From: Rebecca billardiae RCC1528
Lineage: Eukaryota; Haptophyta
Length of the DNA: 64,000 nt
Assembly (NCBI GenBank): GCA_965240325.2
Contig: OZ251227.1
Coordinates: 930,001-994,000 of the forward strand
Direction of reading: 5' to 3'
Shown: piece after piece, positions 27,883 to 36,822 of the stretch
Numbering within the stretch: the first letter of the stretch is position 1
Layout of the letters: each line of letters begins with the position of its first letter
Position numbers and translations under genes: made by a program
The notes under the pieces: model-generated
What the model was told of the DNA's origin: nothing
Seen by the model: the letters and a program-made list of their open reading frames with translations, nothing else
The model's database searches: none

Positions 27883-29010
27883 ATGCCCGCCGCGGGCTCG
27901 GTGAGCCTGCTGCTAGACGTGGTGCCCTTCATGGCCCCGAGCTGGTGCCGCTCGCTGCGGGCGCCTCCCGCTGCACGTGTGCGTCTCGGTGTCATGCCGA
28001 CCCCGCTGCATCGGTGGTCTCCGCCATGCCTCGCGTCCAGTGGGGCGGAGGTGTACATCAAGCGCGATGACATGAGCGGAGGTCCCGAGCTCGGTGGGAA
28101 CAAGGTCCGTAAGCTCGAGTTCCTCCTGGCCGCGGCCTTGTCGCAGGGGGCGGACTGTATAGTGACGATTGGCGGTGTGCAGAGCAATCACGCCCGAGCC
28201 ACAACGTCGGCGGCCAGGATGCTCGGACTAGACGCTCATCTAGTCCTGCGCGTGAGCGACCGCGCCGCCGACGCAGAGATTGGCTTCGATGGAAATCTCT
28301 TGTTCGAGCGGCTCGCGGGCGCAACGATCCGCACTGTGACTAAAAGCGAGTACGCGCGCCACGGCTCCGAGATGCTGACAGCCACGCTTGCCGAGCAGCT
28401 GCGTGCGGCGGGGCGGAGGCCATACGTGATTCCAGTCGGTGGGAGCAACGCGCTGGGGACGTGGGGCTACCTCAGCGCCGTGGAGGAGCTGCTTGGGCAG
28501 ATAGGCTCGAGCCCTCCCCCGGACCACATCGTCGTCGCATGCGGCTCCGGTGGCACGGCAGCGGGCATCGCGCTGGGTGTTTGGCTCGCAGGCCTCAAGC
28601 ACACGACGGTCCACGCCGTCGGCGTGTGCGACTCGCCTGGCTATTTCTACAAGCACATCGGAGAGCTCATTGAGGAGATGGGCGTTGATCTGAATGGGCG
28701 CGCTGTTGAGGACCTGCTTGTCATTCACCAAGGCAAAGGCATCGGCTACAGCATGTCAACTGAGGCAGAACTGCGGACGATCGCAGAGACTGCTGCTGCG
28801 ACGGGTGTCACGCTGGACGCCACGTACTCGGGCAAGGCCCTGCACGTTTTTGCCGAGCTCATGAGGGCGGAACCCGAGCGCTTTGCCAGCTCGCGCGTGC
28901 TCTTCTGGCACACGGGTGGAGCACTGGGGATGTATGACCGCACGTCATCCTTTCAGGCGCTCATGCCAGACCACCAGGTCACACCACTGCTTCCCCGCCA
29001 TTCTTCTTAG
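27883..29010 (+). CDS. PLP-dependent D-cysteine desulfhydrase / ACC deaminase family enzyme
   Basis: 375 residues from the first in-frame ATG (27883). The PLP lysine lies in GGNKVRKLEF (Lys 74), followed by TIGGVQSNHARATT (Asn/Ser contacts), IPVGGSNALGTWGY and VACGSGGTAAGIALG, which forms the phosphate-binding loop. The family cleaves D-cysteine to pyruvate, sulfide and ammonia, or 1-aminocyclopropane-1-carboxylate; the two activities cannot be told apart safely by eye. The first ~35 residues are not part of the fold and may be a targeting peptide. No introns are needed. A later start at 27931 is possible. Confidence 0.88.
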   Translation: MPAAGSVSLLLDVVPFMAPSWCRSLRAPPAARVRLGVMPTPLHRWSPPCLASSGAEVYIKRDDMSGGPELGGNKVRKLEFLLAAALSQGADCIVTIGGVQSNHARATTSAARMLGLDAHLVLRVSDRAADAEIGFDGNLLFERLAGATIRTVTKSEYARHGSEMLTATLAEQLRAAGRRPYVIPVGGSNALGTWGYLSAVEELLGQIGSSPPPDHIVVACGSGGTAAGIALGVWLAGLKHTTVHAVGVCDSPGYFYKHIGELIEEMGVDLNGRAVEDLLVIHQGKGIGYSMSTEAELRTIAETAAATGVTLDATYSGKALHVFAELMRAEPERFASSRVLFWHTGGALGMYDRTSSFQALMPDHQVTPLLPRHSS

Positions 29011-29199
29011 CGCAGACTTAGTTAGCACTAGCAGGGGTAACGTAAACGTTCGATGACGTATTGGCGGTGGAGAGGCTTAACCTGCCACTCCTGCCAGTGG
29101 CACTTTTCAATCATCTCAGGCCTTAAGTTGGCCGAACTTGCTATACAATGGCTATAGAGTGTACATTGGGTCCGCGGCAACATCATGAAGGACGAGCGC

Positions 29200-30234
29200 C
29201 TATGGTGGGCGAAGATACTGCCTGGTCCTTGGCCTCCGCTTCACCTTTGCATACGGGATCGTATTCGTCAAGTCGCGCGGCGGCTGCACGTCCGGGCAGC
29301 ACTGCAGTGAGGTGACCCGGCACTGATTGGTCTTCTTGCCGCCGCACTCCGCTAGCGCCGCGCAGTGCTCGATGCGATCACGCTCGGAGCACGAACCGAT
29401 CACGCACGCCATCTGCTGGCAGAAGATGAAGTGCACGAAGCGCGGCAGCGGGAACTTGACGGCACTGTCGTCGGCATACTTGTCGGCCGGCACGGCCGGC
29501 TTGTCCGGCTGGCGTTTGTCCACGCGCGTGTGGCGATCCTGCTTACCACCTGCCAGCTTGTTCTCTGTAAGCTGCAGCACCCAGGAGCTGAGCACGTCCT
29601 GTATGACGTACTCACCGCCCGTGTCGTCCCACCACTGCGTGCGCGAGAGGTAAACGTCTTCGATGAAGTACAGCCCACCCGGGTTGAGCATGTCGTTCCA
29701 GAACACATCAAACGTGTGCAACATGTCCGAATTGAAGTGGGAGCCATCGTCGATGATCACGTCGAACCCGCCGCGCGGGCCGGCGCGCTTCGCGGCGGCC
29801 TTCCACTGCATCAGCGTGCGGAATTCGCCCTGCGGACCAGTGAGCGTATTGATGCCCTCGAGCTCGCCCTTCTCCTTTGAGCGCTGCACGCAGTCGGCGT
29901 CGAGCTCCGCCTCCCACAACTCAGCGTGGGGAAGGTACTCGCGCCACACCTTGACGGATGCGCCTGGGCCGTAGTTCATGTTGCACCCGAGGCCGATCTC
30001 GAGCATGCGCATGCCGGGCACGCCGCGCAGAGGTGCCAGGAAGATGCCGTACATAGTCTCGTACGGGTGTGTCGTGAATTTATCGGACATGCGGCCGTAC
30101 TTGGCCTTGTGCGACAGGCCGAGCTCGCGCAGCTCGTACACCTGGCCATTGTACCCCAGCATGTGCGTCACATTGCGCGGGTCGACGAGACCATTCGCGT
30201 GCGCCGCCAACAGCGCGAACACTGCCGCCCGCAT
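29200..30234 (-). CDS. Secretory-pathway SAM-dependent methyltransferase-like protein
   Basis: 344 residues from ATG 30234. A short signal peptide (MRAAVFALLAAHANG) is followed by a class I methyltransferase core: SDKFTTHPYETMYGIFLAPL, motif I MLEIGLGCNMNYGPG (~77-90), acidic WEAELDADC, and FDVIIDDGSHFNSD with the DDGSH motif seen in macrocin-O-methyltransferase-like proteins. GGLYFIEDVY follows. The C-terminal ~100 residues are Cys-rich (CVIGSCSERDRIEHC and following), suggesting disulfides in the lumen. The likely substrate is a secreted glycan or glycoconjugate, but that is inference. The in-frame region before 30234 opens with GTG and overlaps the neighbouring gene, so it is excluded. Confidence 0.78.
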   Translation of the reverse strand: MRAAVFALLAAHANGLVDPRNVTHMLGYNGQVYELRELGLSHKAKYGRMSDKFTTHPYETMYGIFLAPLRGVPGMRMLEIGLGCNMNYGPGASVKVWREYLPHAELWEAELDADCVQRSKEKGELEGINTLTGPQGEFRTLMQWKAAAKRAGPRGGFDVIIDDGSHFNSDMLHTFDVFWNDMLNPGGLYFIEDVYLSRTQWWDDTGGEYVIQDVLSSWVLQLTENKLAGGKQDRHTRVDKRQPDKPAVPADKYADDSAVKFPLPRFVHFIFCQQMACVIGSCSERDRIEHCAALAECGGKKTNQCRVTSLQCCPDVQPPRDLTNTIPYAKVKRRPRTRQYLRPP

Positions 30235-30413
30235 CGCTCGAACCGAGGGCGGCAAAGATCCGCGCGCCCCGCGGCGGTGCCACCCTTGCGCGCCGACCGC
30301 CGAGGCAAATTTGGCCGAGGCGCCGAACTGGGCAAGCAGGCGGGATTTCTGCGTCCGGTTCCGCTCATTGTCAGCCAGGGTCCGGTGCAGATTGACCTGT
30401 CGACGTCGGTGCG
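30235..30413. promoter_or_regulatory. Shared 5' spacer, methyltransferase / small membrane protein
   Basis: 179 bp between opposed starts; no clear motif. Confidence 0.35.
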
Positions 30414-30674
30414 ATGGCGGCCTCGCCGCCACTGCCAGCGGTGCTGATCACTTCCAGCGGCCACGTGGTGGGTCGAGTGCCACCGAAGCCTCGGAACGAC
30501 GTCCCGCGGGTACCCATCGTTCTCGGAGTACTCACATTTGTCGGGATCGTTTGCCTCGCTCTGGCTATGCTCGGTACAAGCAGGCGATCGGAAGAGACAT
30601 CCGCACACGTCGTCGTCAATATCCCCGCGTCATCCTTGCAGGGCGGCCTCAACGCATCTGTCGACGGCAGATGA
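30414..30674 (+). CDS. Small single-pass membrane protein, unrecognised
   Basis: 86 residues from ATGGCGGCCTCG (30414), a strong start context for this window. One clear membrane helix (IVLGVLTFVGIVCLALAML, ~36-54) is preceded by basic residues (KPRND) and followed by RRSEE and an NAS glycosylation-like site. It lies head-to-head with the methyltransferase, in the pairing pattern seen for other genes here, which raises the chance that it is real. It could also be a first exon. Confidence 0.45.
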   Translation: MAASPPLPAVLITSSGHVVGRVPPKPRNDVPRVPIVLGVLTFVGIVCLALAMLGTSRRSEETSAHVVVNIPASSLQGGLNASVDGR

Positions 30675-32191
30675 CGCGTCTCGATCACACTGGTTTGCCG
30701 GGCGCAGGTGTGGCGCCAAAACGCGACTCGCGCTCCACACTTGTCTGCTCTGCACGTTTGCACGCGCGCGCGCGTGTGCACGCACGGCTGCGTGATGAGC
30801 CCAAGCCAAGATTGATCGCGTGAGAAAAACACCACTGGCGAGAAGGTACAAGCTCTGACAGCTGCGCACAGGGGCGTGCGATGAGCTTGGTGCAGTGAGG
30901 AACATTATGTCATGAGGCCGATTTGGAGGCGCATTGTGTCGAACACGCAATGCGTCGCTGAATGAACTCAGCAGAAGGGATGATTTCTGAGCACCTCGCC
31001 AGCCCGCTTCCCTGCGATCGTGGCCGCCGGCCCACGCGGCGGCATGGGATGTTGCGACTAGGCCGCGGTTGCACACTGCCCCTCCCGGTCGCGGTGTGGG
31101 GTGACTGGGTTTTACGGTTCACCGCTGCCGTGCCGTGTGCTCTCTGACCGCGATGCGTCGCACTCGCAGTGTGTCCACGGTGCTGCCTGCTGATGATCAT
31201 GATACGCAATCGTGACCGCCCCCTCCTGCGTACGCGCGCGCATCATATCGCCCACGCCCTGACAATGGCAGGTGCAGTGCTAGGCGGGTTACTCCATCCA
31301 GTCGCGCAGCTCGACGCTTTTCTCTGGTGATAAGTTGTGCGCTCTGTCATTGACGAGTGATACTTGTGATACGGACTATTACGGTCTGCCGGTGCTGCCA
31401 TCTGCCGTCGGACCTGCGCGCGTTGCCACCGCCGCGTCACCATTTTCAAACATGATCAGAGCGATTCCGACGACGACGCTGCGAGTCATCAGCAACTTCT
31501 CACGTTGCATGCGCAACATGCTGCGCGTCCTTTTCGCATCATCACTCATCACTCATCAGTCTCAGAGTCTGCTTGCAAGATCGGCCAGCACTAACTAGTC
31601 AGACGTCTGTCACTCTGTCACACTAGCCGTACTCACTCACTAGTCACTAGAGCTCTAGAGTCACGCCCGGTGAGGCGGTCCGCTCAGTCTGGTCCGCCGG
31701 CCTTATGGCTTATCGCAGACAGTAGTAACGTATTACTGCTTAGACGTACTGCATCAATCAGTAGCATCAAACGTGAAGAGGTAACTGGTCCTAAGTGATG
31801 CCGCGCGTGTAACTGTAAAGTGTAAGCGTGAGTTGCCACTGACCGGTCGCGACGCCGGCGTCGGCCTACTAGCTACTCTGCTATTGATTGCCAAATGGTG
31901 GACCGTGATGCAGTACAGTATAAGTTGACCTTGCAGTTGTAGGCTGGCTTCAAGAGTGCAGGTATTACTATGCCATCACTAGCTGACTGTACTACTACTA
32001 GCTTTCTGCTACTTCTACTACTACCACTGAGAATACTCAGAGAGTCAGAGTCAGGTTTGCAGCAGGAAAGACCACCGGGAAAAAATTCAAAAAAGGCGGA
32101 GCTGGAAATCTTGGTCCGCAAATCTCGTCATCGACAAAATAATCTGCCGTTGTGTGCGAATCGTCACGGCGTCGCGACCTTTCCCGGCTCG
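30675..32191. other. Gene-free spacer of ~1.5 kb
   Basis: No gene recognised. 31550-31700 and 31730-32000 are rich in degenerate GTCACT/CTAG and TACTAC motifs with stops in all frames. An ATG at 31970 extends the downstream frame with a hydrophobic leader but is judged less likely than 32192. Confidence 0.4.
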
Positions 32192-33439
32192 ATGGCGGCT
32201 CTCGTCCAGCTGCTCGGCCGATCGGCTCGCCGAGCCGCCCCCCTCCAGCGGGCACTGTCGGCGGGGGTCGGCAACCGGGTGCCACTCGTTGCCGTCATCG
32301 ACACTGACCACCCCGGAGACGTTGAGGGGCTCTCGGCATGGCTCGAGGATAATCCCACCGCGATCGTCAAATGTGTCATGGGCAAGACTGAGGGGAATGG
32401 CGGCGCGAATGACTTCACCCGCGCCTTTGCGGCGTCCAGAGTGAAGTCCTGCCTCGCGGGCCACAATCCCATCGATGGCGAGCGCAACACGGCCATCATC
32501 ATCTCCGGCGGCACAGAGGGTGTCATCACGCCGCACCTCCTCGTGTTTGCCATCGCGGAGCCGCCAGGTGCTGCGCTCGAGGCGCGCGCTGATGCGCAGC
32601 CCGACCCCGATGAGGCCCGGCTGAGCTTCGGGATCGCACGAACGGAGCCTGTACTGCCCGAGCAGATTGGCACCCTCGCGCAGGTCGAGGCCACGCGCAA
32701 GGCCGTGCTGAAGGCGTGCGAAGACGCGCGTGTGAACCCGAAAGGCGGCATCGCGCTTGCTCAGGTCAAGTGCCCGCTGCTCACCTCCGCCAAGCTGCAA
32801 GACGCGACGCTCCGCGGCGAGACCGTGCGCACATCCGACGCGCATGTGTCGATGGGCCTCACTCGCGCCGCGTCTGCGCTTGGAGTCGCCCTCGCGACGG
32901 GCGAGGTGACTTCTGTCGTCGAAGCTGACATCGGCTCGCACGAGGCGATGGCGGACAAGTTCTCCGCAGTCGCAAGCATCTCGGCGGGCGCCGAGGCGGA
33001 CTACGCGGAGGTCTTCGTGATCGGAAACGCCCCGGGAAGCTGGAGCACGCTGCGCGCCGCCCACACCGTCATGCAGGACCCGCTTGACTCGCGCGCTATC
33101 GTGCAGCTGCTCGAGACCGAGGGCCTCGACACGCGTGATGGCCAGCTCTGTCCGACCGCCCACGAGCGGCTCATCTGCGTCCTCGCCAAGGCGGACACGC
33201 CGCGCTTGGTGCGCGAGCGGCGAACCACGATGTGTGATGACGCCGACTTCCAGGCCACGCGCCATGCGCGCGCCAGCCTCGGTGGCGTTCTCGGGAGCGT
33301 CCTCGGAGATCCACGCCTCTTCATCTCCGGCGGCGCAGAGCACCAAGGGCCGCCGGGCGGAGGCCCCGTGTGTGTCATCTACAGCTCCCTGCTTGGCGAG
33401 GCCTACTGGAGCCATGTGCGCGAGGGCTACTTCCCGTAG
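32192..33439 (+). CDS. Cyanuric acid hydrolase / barbiturase family ring-opening amidohydrolase
   Basis: 415 residues from ATGGCGGCTCTC (32192). An Arg/Ala/Leu-rich leader (~1-25) resembles a mitochondrial presequence. The three-domain family fold is visible: domain A with VKCVMGKTEGNGGANDFTRA and ISGGTEGVITPH, domain B with GIALAQVKCPLLTS and GLTRAASALGVALATGE, and domain C with ERLICVLAKAD and FISGGAEHQGPPGGGP. Each domain keeps its Lys and Ser-containing motif, so the three Lys-Ser dyads look intact. The family opens the ring of cyanuric acid or barbiturate. It is mostly bacterial with scattered fungal members, so transfer into this lineage is likely. Codon use and GC match the neighbours. 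Length is slightly above the bacterial ~360-370 because of the leader. Confidence 0.9.
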   Translation: MAALVQLLGRSARRAAPLQRALSAGVGNRVPLVAVIDTDHPGDVEGLSAWLEDNPTAIVKCVMGKTEGNGGANDFTRAFAASRVKSCLAGHNPIDGERNTAIIISGGTEGVITPHLLVFAIAEPPGAALEARADAQPDPDEARLSFGIARTEPVLPEQIGTLAQVEATRKAVLKACEDARVNPKGGIALAQVKCPLLTSAKLQDATLRGETVRTSDAHVSMGLTRAASALGVALATGEVTSVVEADIGSHEAMADKFSAVASISAGAEADYAEVFVIGNAPGSWSTLRAAHTVMQDPLDSRAIVQLLETEGLDTRDGQLCPTAHERLICVLAKADTPRLVRERRTTMCDDADFQATRHARASLGGVLGSVLGDPRLFISGGAEHQGPPGGGPVCVIYSSLLGEAYWSHVREGYFP

Positions 33440-34850
33440 AAGTGGGCGCAGCTGCAGTCCGCCGTCCTTGAGATCCCGAAAGCCACCTGACACAGCTCGG
33501 CGCATCAGGCCCACGCCATCACGGCGATCACTGTGTAGTTCTACACATGAGTCGTGCGACACTGCCGGCCACCGGCTCCCGTGGCTCCGGCGTCGTCCGG
33601 CCGTGGCCCGGTCCCAGAGACCGGACTGGCCGCGGACCCAGTCCGTCAGCCAGAGCTTGTCAACAGCAGTGTGGTGAGTGCGCGCTCGGATACTTATCCT
33701 GAATTTCAGTTTGTCGCCATCGAAGTGGCGGTCGTCATCATCACATCAGCATGCCGCTGATCGGCCTGACGATGCGGCATGCAGCGGCATCATCATCTTA
33801 TTCATCGTCAGTGACTACAGTATTCAGTGATTGCGGCATTGATGTCGTCTGATATATATCATATCATATCATCAGCGGCCACGCAGACAGAGATCGAGTG
33901 TCAGAGATACGAGTAGACGAGCTGTATATAAGTGTAGTCGTGTGTCACTTATAGGCCACGGTGCTGTAGATAGCAGTTATAGAGATACTCATCTCGTCGC
34001 GCCTGAGACTGCCTGCTGATACTAGTTACTGCTGATGATAGCTATCACGTATAATATCGAGTATCATCGTCATGTGACATGTCACTCGTCACGTCAGTCG
34101 GAGTCAGGGGCGTTCCCCTCACTGGTCATATGCCACATAGCTACCGACAAATCGAGCCGCGTGTTCAATTATTGAAATAATGGATTTCCGCTCTAACTTC
34201 GTCAGTGACGGCGGACCGTAGCTTTATACATTATAATATTTTGATAACGCCAACGGCCCGCGCCAGTCCAGTCTTATAGCAGCAATGCCCCCCATGGGGG
34301 GGGGGGGGGGGGGGGCATCAGCTTTCGGGAGCGTGTGGCAGGGACCCGGGAAAGCCCTTGAACTTGAAGACGAATTGAGATAGTGAGTCTGAGAGTGAGA
34401 GAGTGAGTCTGAGAGAGAAGCCTAGAGAGTAGAGAGAGCGTCTCTGAAAGAGCTGTGAAAGAGAGAGACTAGAGTTGTAGAGACTGGGTAGAGAGATAGA
34501 CCGTGGACGAGCTAAATGAAAGAAAATCGCCTGCTGTCGGTCGTCAATAAAAAGCTAAGCTAATAGCTACGCATCAGTATATTCGGTCCATATCTGCCCG
34601 CTCGGGTCTCGGCATCACCGTCACGCCGTGCCCGTGACGTACCGAGTAGCTGCTAATGCTATAGCCGTACCGCCTCGTCGCACAGTCACAGCTCACTCAC
34701 ATATCTCCGAAAGTCCGATCACAGTCGTATTCATGCACACTCATCTCTGACTCTCAGACACTCAGAGTCACTCGATCTACGACTGTTATCACTAATATCA
34801 GTGATTTACCGGCCGTAATAAATCTGTCACTGCATGATGATGTATAGTTA
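33440..34850. other. Spacer with poly-G and purine-rich tract
   Basis: No gene. A 20-G run (34296-34315) follows ATGCCCCCCAT. 34376-34505 is a GA-rich strand (GAGAGTGAG-like units). 33840-33880 has ATATCATATCATATC. Confidence 0.6.
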
Positions 34851-35301
34851 GAGGGGTCAGAGCCCCACTGGGGGGTGCGTGGCCCAAAATCCAACTTCCT
34901 GTCGTCTTAAGATGAGGCTCTCAAACTTCGGGATGTCAATATTCGCCTGAAATGAGCTGGGGTCACGCTGACAAGTTTTGCGAAAAAGTGTCACATACTG
35001 GAGATATACGACCTCAATATCGACGCGATCTCGGCATCATTAGTAGGGAAGATACACGATCTCCAAGGTGATCTCGCTATTTGCACCAGAATCGCACCGT
35101 CTAGATCACATTTTGGCAGTCTATATCACGTTTGGGCAGTCTGAAATTGGCACAGGCGGATTCTACACTCTGGAATTAAGCCTTAACGCCTACTAACTAG
35201 TTCGTCCAAGTAAATACCCGTGTGATAGTTCATGCTAAGAGATTTCGGGAGATTGTGGCACCCGAGAGTGTTCAGTGTAACAGTCGGAGCTCTGACCCCA
35301 C
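34851..35301. mobile_element. TA-flanked terminal-inverted-repeat element M3 (451 bp)
   Basis: Left end GAGGGGTCAGAGCCCCACTG; the inverted right end reads GTGGGGTCAGAGCTCCGACTG minus its last base in comparable form. They match at all but two or three positions. TA lies directly outside both ends (34849-34850 and 35302-35303). No coding capacity. Fits a non-autonomous Tc1/mariner-type element of a different family from M1 and M2. Confidence 0.7.
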
Positions 35302-35459
35302 TAATGTATCATAGTACCGCCGTAGCCTAGTTTAAAAATATACAATAATTTAGTTTACATATATATGACCGCGTTCCGCGGTCCTCTTCCGTCAGAACCA
35401 ACGTAGTTGGGGGCCCGCGGCGCAGCTGTGCTGTCACCCACGTTGAGCACACAATATAC

Positions 35460-36320
35460 GCGCAGTATCCCAAGGCTCGCAGTCGTCGGGTGAGGTGGTC
35501 GCGGCGGCGCGCGCGGCCGGCTGGGCCGCGTGGTGGGTGGTGCGAGCATTCAGGTGGGGGCAGCAGAGCTTCGCAGGATGCTGATCCGCAGCTGCCAGAG
35601 CGTGCGCACGGCGTCTACCCGGCAACTTGGCGGCCGCTCGCGTCTGAGCGCACAGCGCGCTCCAGCCGAGGCGCAGAGCACCGTGACTGCCATCGGGTGC
35701 CACGGTTGAACGCGTGGTCGGGCCACAGGCTACTGGTGGGCGCGCAAGCGGTGCCTAGCTGGCCCGCGGCCTCGGTGGCGTCGCGCACCACGCCTCCCGG
35801 CCCGCACCATCCTTCGGTGCTCGCACCAGACTGGCTCGACAGGGGCACCCGGGTGCGCACATGGGCCCCGGCGAGCCCGCGGCGAGGATCCGCGTTCGCG
35901 GGCGCTTGCGAGGGAATTTCGGTCGGGGGTCGGAACCGCTCGGGCGGGACAGTGCCACCTGCCCCGCGAGGCGCGCACCCGCAAATCGCGACACGACACC
36001 CCGACTGGCCGCCGCGTGGCGGCGGCGGGCTAGGCCGTACGGTTTTGCCTCCGCGCCAAAGCAGGCAGGCGGATGCCCGAGCAGGGCGGTCGGCCGCAGG
36101 AGCCGGGCCGCCTGCGAGCTGAAGGACGAGTTGGCTCCACCTCGGCTTCACGCCGGTGGCCAGCTCGCGCTCGTGCGCCCAGCAGCCCGCCCCCGGGCGG
36201 CGGGGGTCGGCTCGGCGAGGGGCGCGACGAGGGCGCCTTCGCGACGCCTCGTCTCCCGGATGTACAAAACGCGGGGATGTAACACGCCGCGTGCGCCCCC
36301 TCCGGCTCCACTATACGGAT
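35460..36320. other. GC-rich island without recognised gene
   Basis: Open frames of 210 codons (plus) and 178 codons (minus) overlap here, but both read as low-complexity Arg/Gly/Pro/Ala with no motif. Flanking DNA is much less GC-rich. It could be a decayed gene or a repeat; nothing supports coding. Confidence 0.4.
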
Positions 36321-36566
36321 AGCTGCGGCGGGTATTTTTCAATGTCTCGCACTATTGGAGTTGGTTGGACGATTATGTCAACGGTCGTTCTTGGCATCTT
36401 GCGGCGGCGAGGCCATATTATTTTACTATGGTCACACTACATTAACGAGAGTCTACCCACAATTACCCAGCCTCGCACACTTGGGCGTGGGTTTCGTTGA
36501 AATCTTCCTCTGTTCGTCACTATTCAAGACGGCGGACGCGCCCTTTTTCGACGCTAATCCATGTGT

Positions 36567-36722
36567 AAGGAGGTCTCAAAAAATCGAAACTCGGTCTCCT
36601 CCACTCTGGAAAACACCGCCCCGTCCCTTTTTTCTTTGATCAAAGATCTTTTTGAAACGTGGTTAGGGCCCACGGAGCGGGCTCCACGCTGCGCGTTCCG
36701 CCCTGCACCGCGGGCCATAATT
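36567..36722 (+). repeat. Family D repeat, copy 2
   Basis: Same start (AAGGAGGTCTCAAAA), core (GATCTTTTTGAAACGTGGTT) and end (CCGCGGGCCATAATT) as 23638-23806, with small indels. It lies 100 bp beyond the 3' end of the channel gene. Confidence 0.8.
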
Positions 36723-36822
36723 AGTATATAATTGATCGGCACGAGGACGACTGCTAGCTGGCGGACTGATGGGCCGTAGGCTGCGCGTGAATCCATTATT
36801 GGCGGGCCGCGCTCATCTGTCA

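Noticed and set aside
32087-33562. 491-codon minus-strand frame
   Set aside because: Antisense of the ring-opening amidohydrolase, which has all family motifs.
35490-36151. Overlapping 210- and 178-codon frames in the GC island
   Set aside because: Both strands open at once through GC bias; no protein-like pattern in either.
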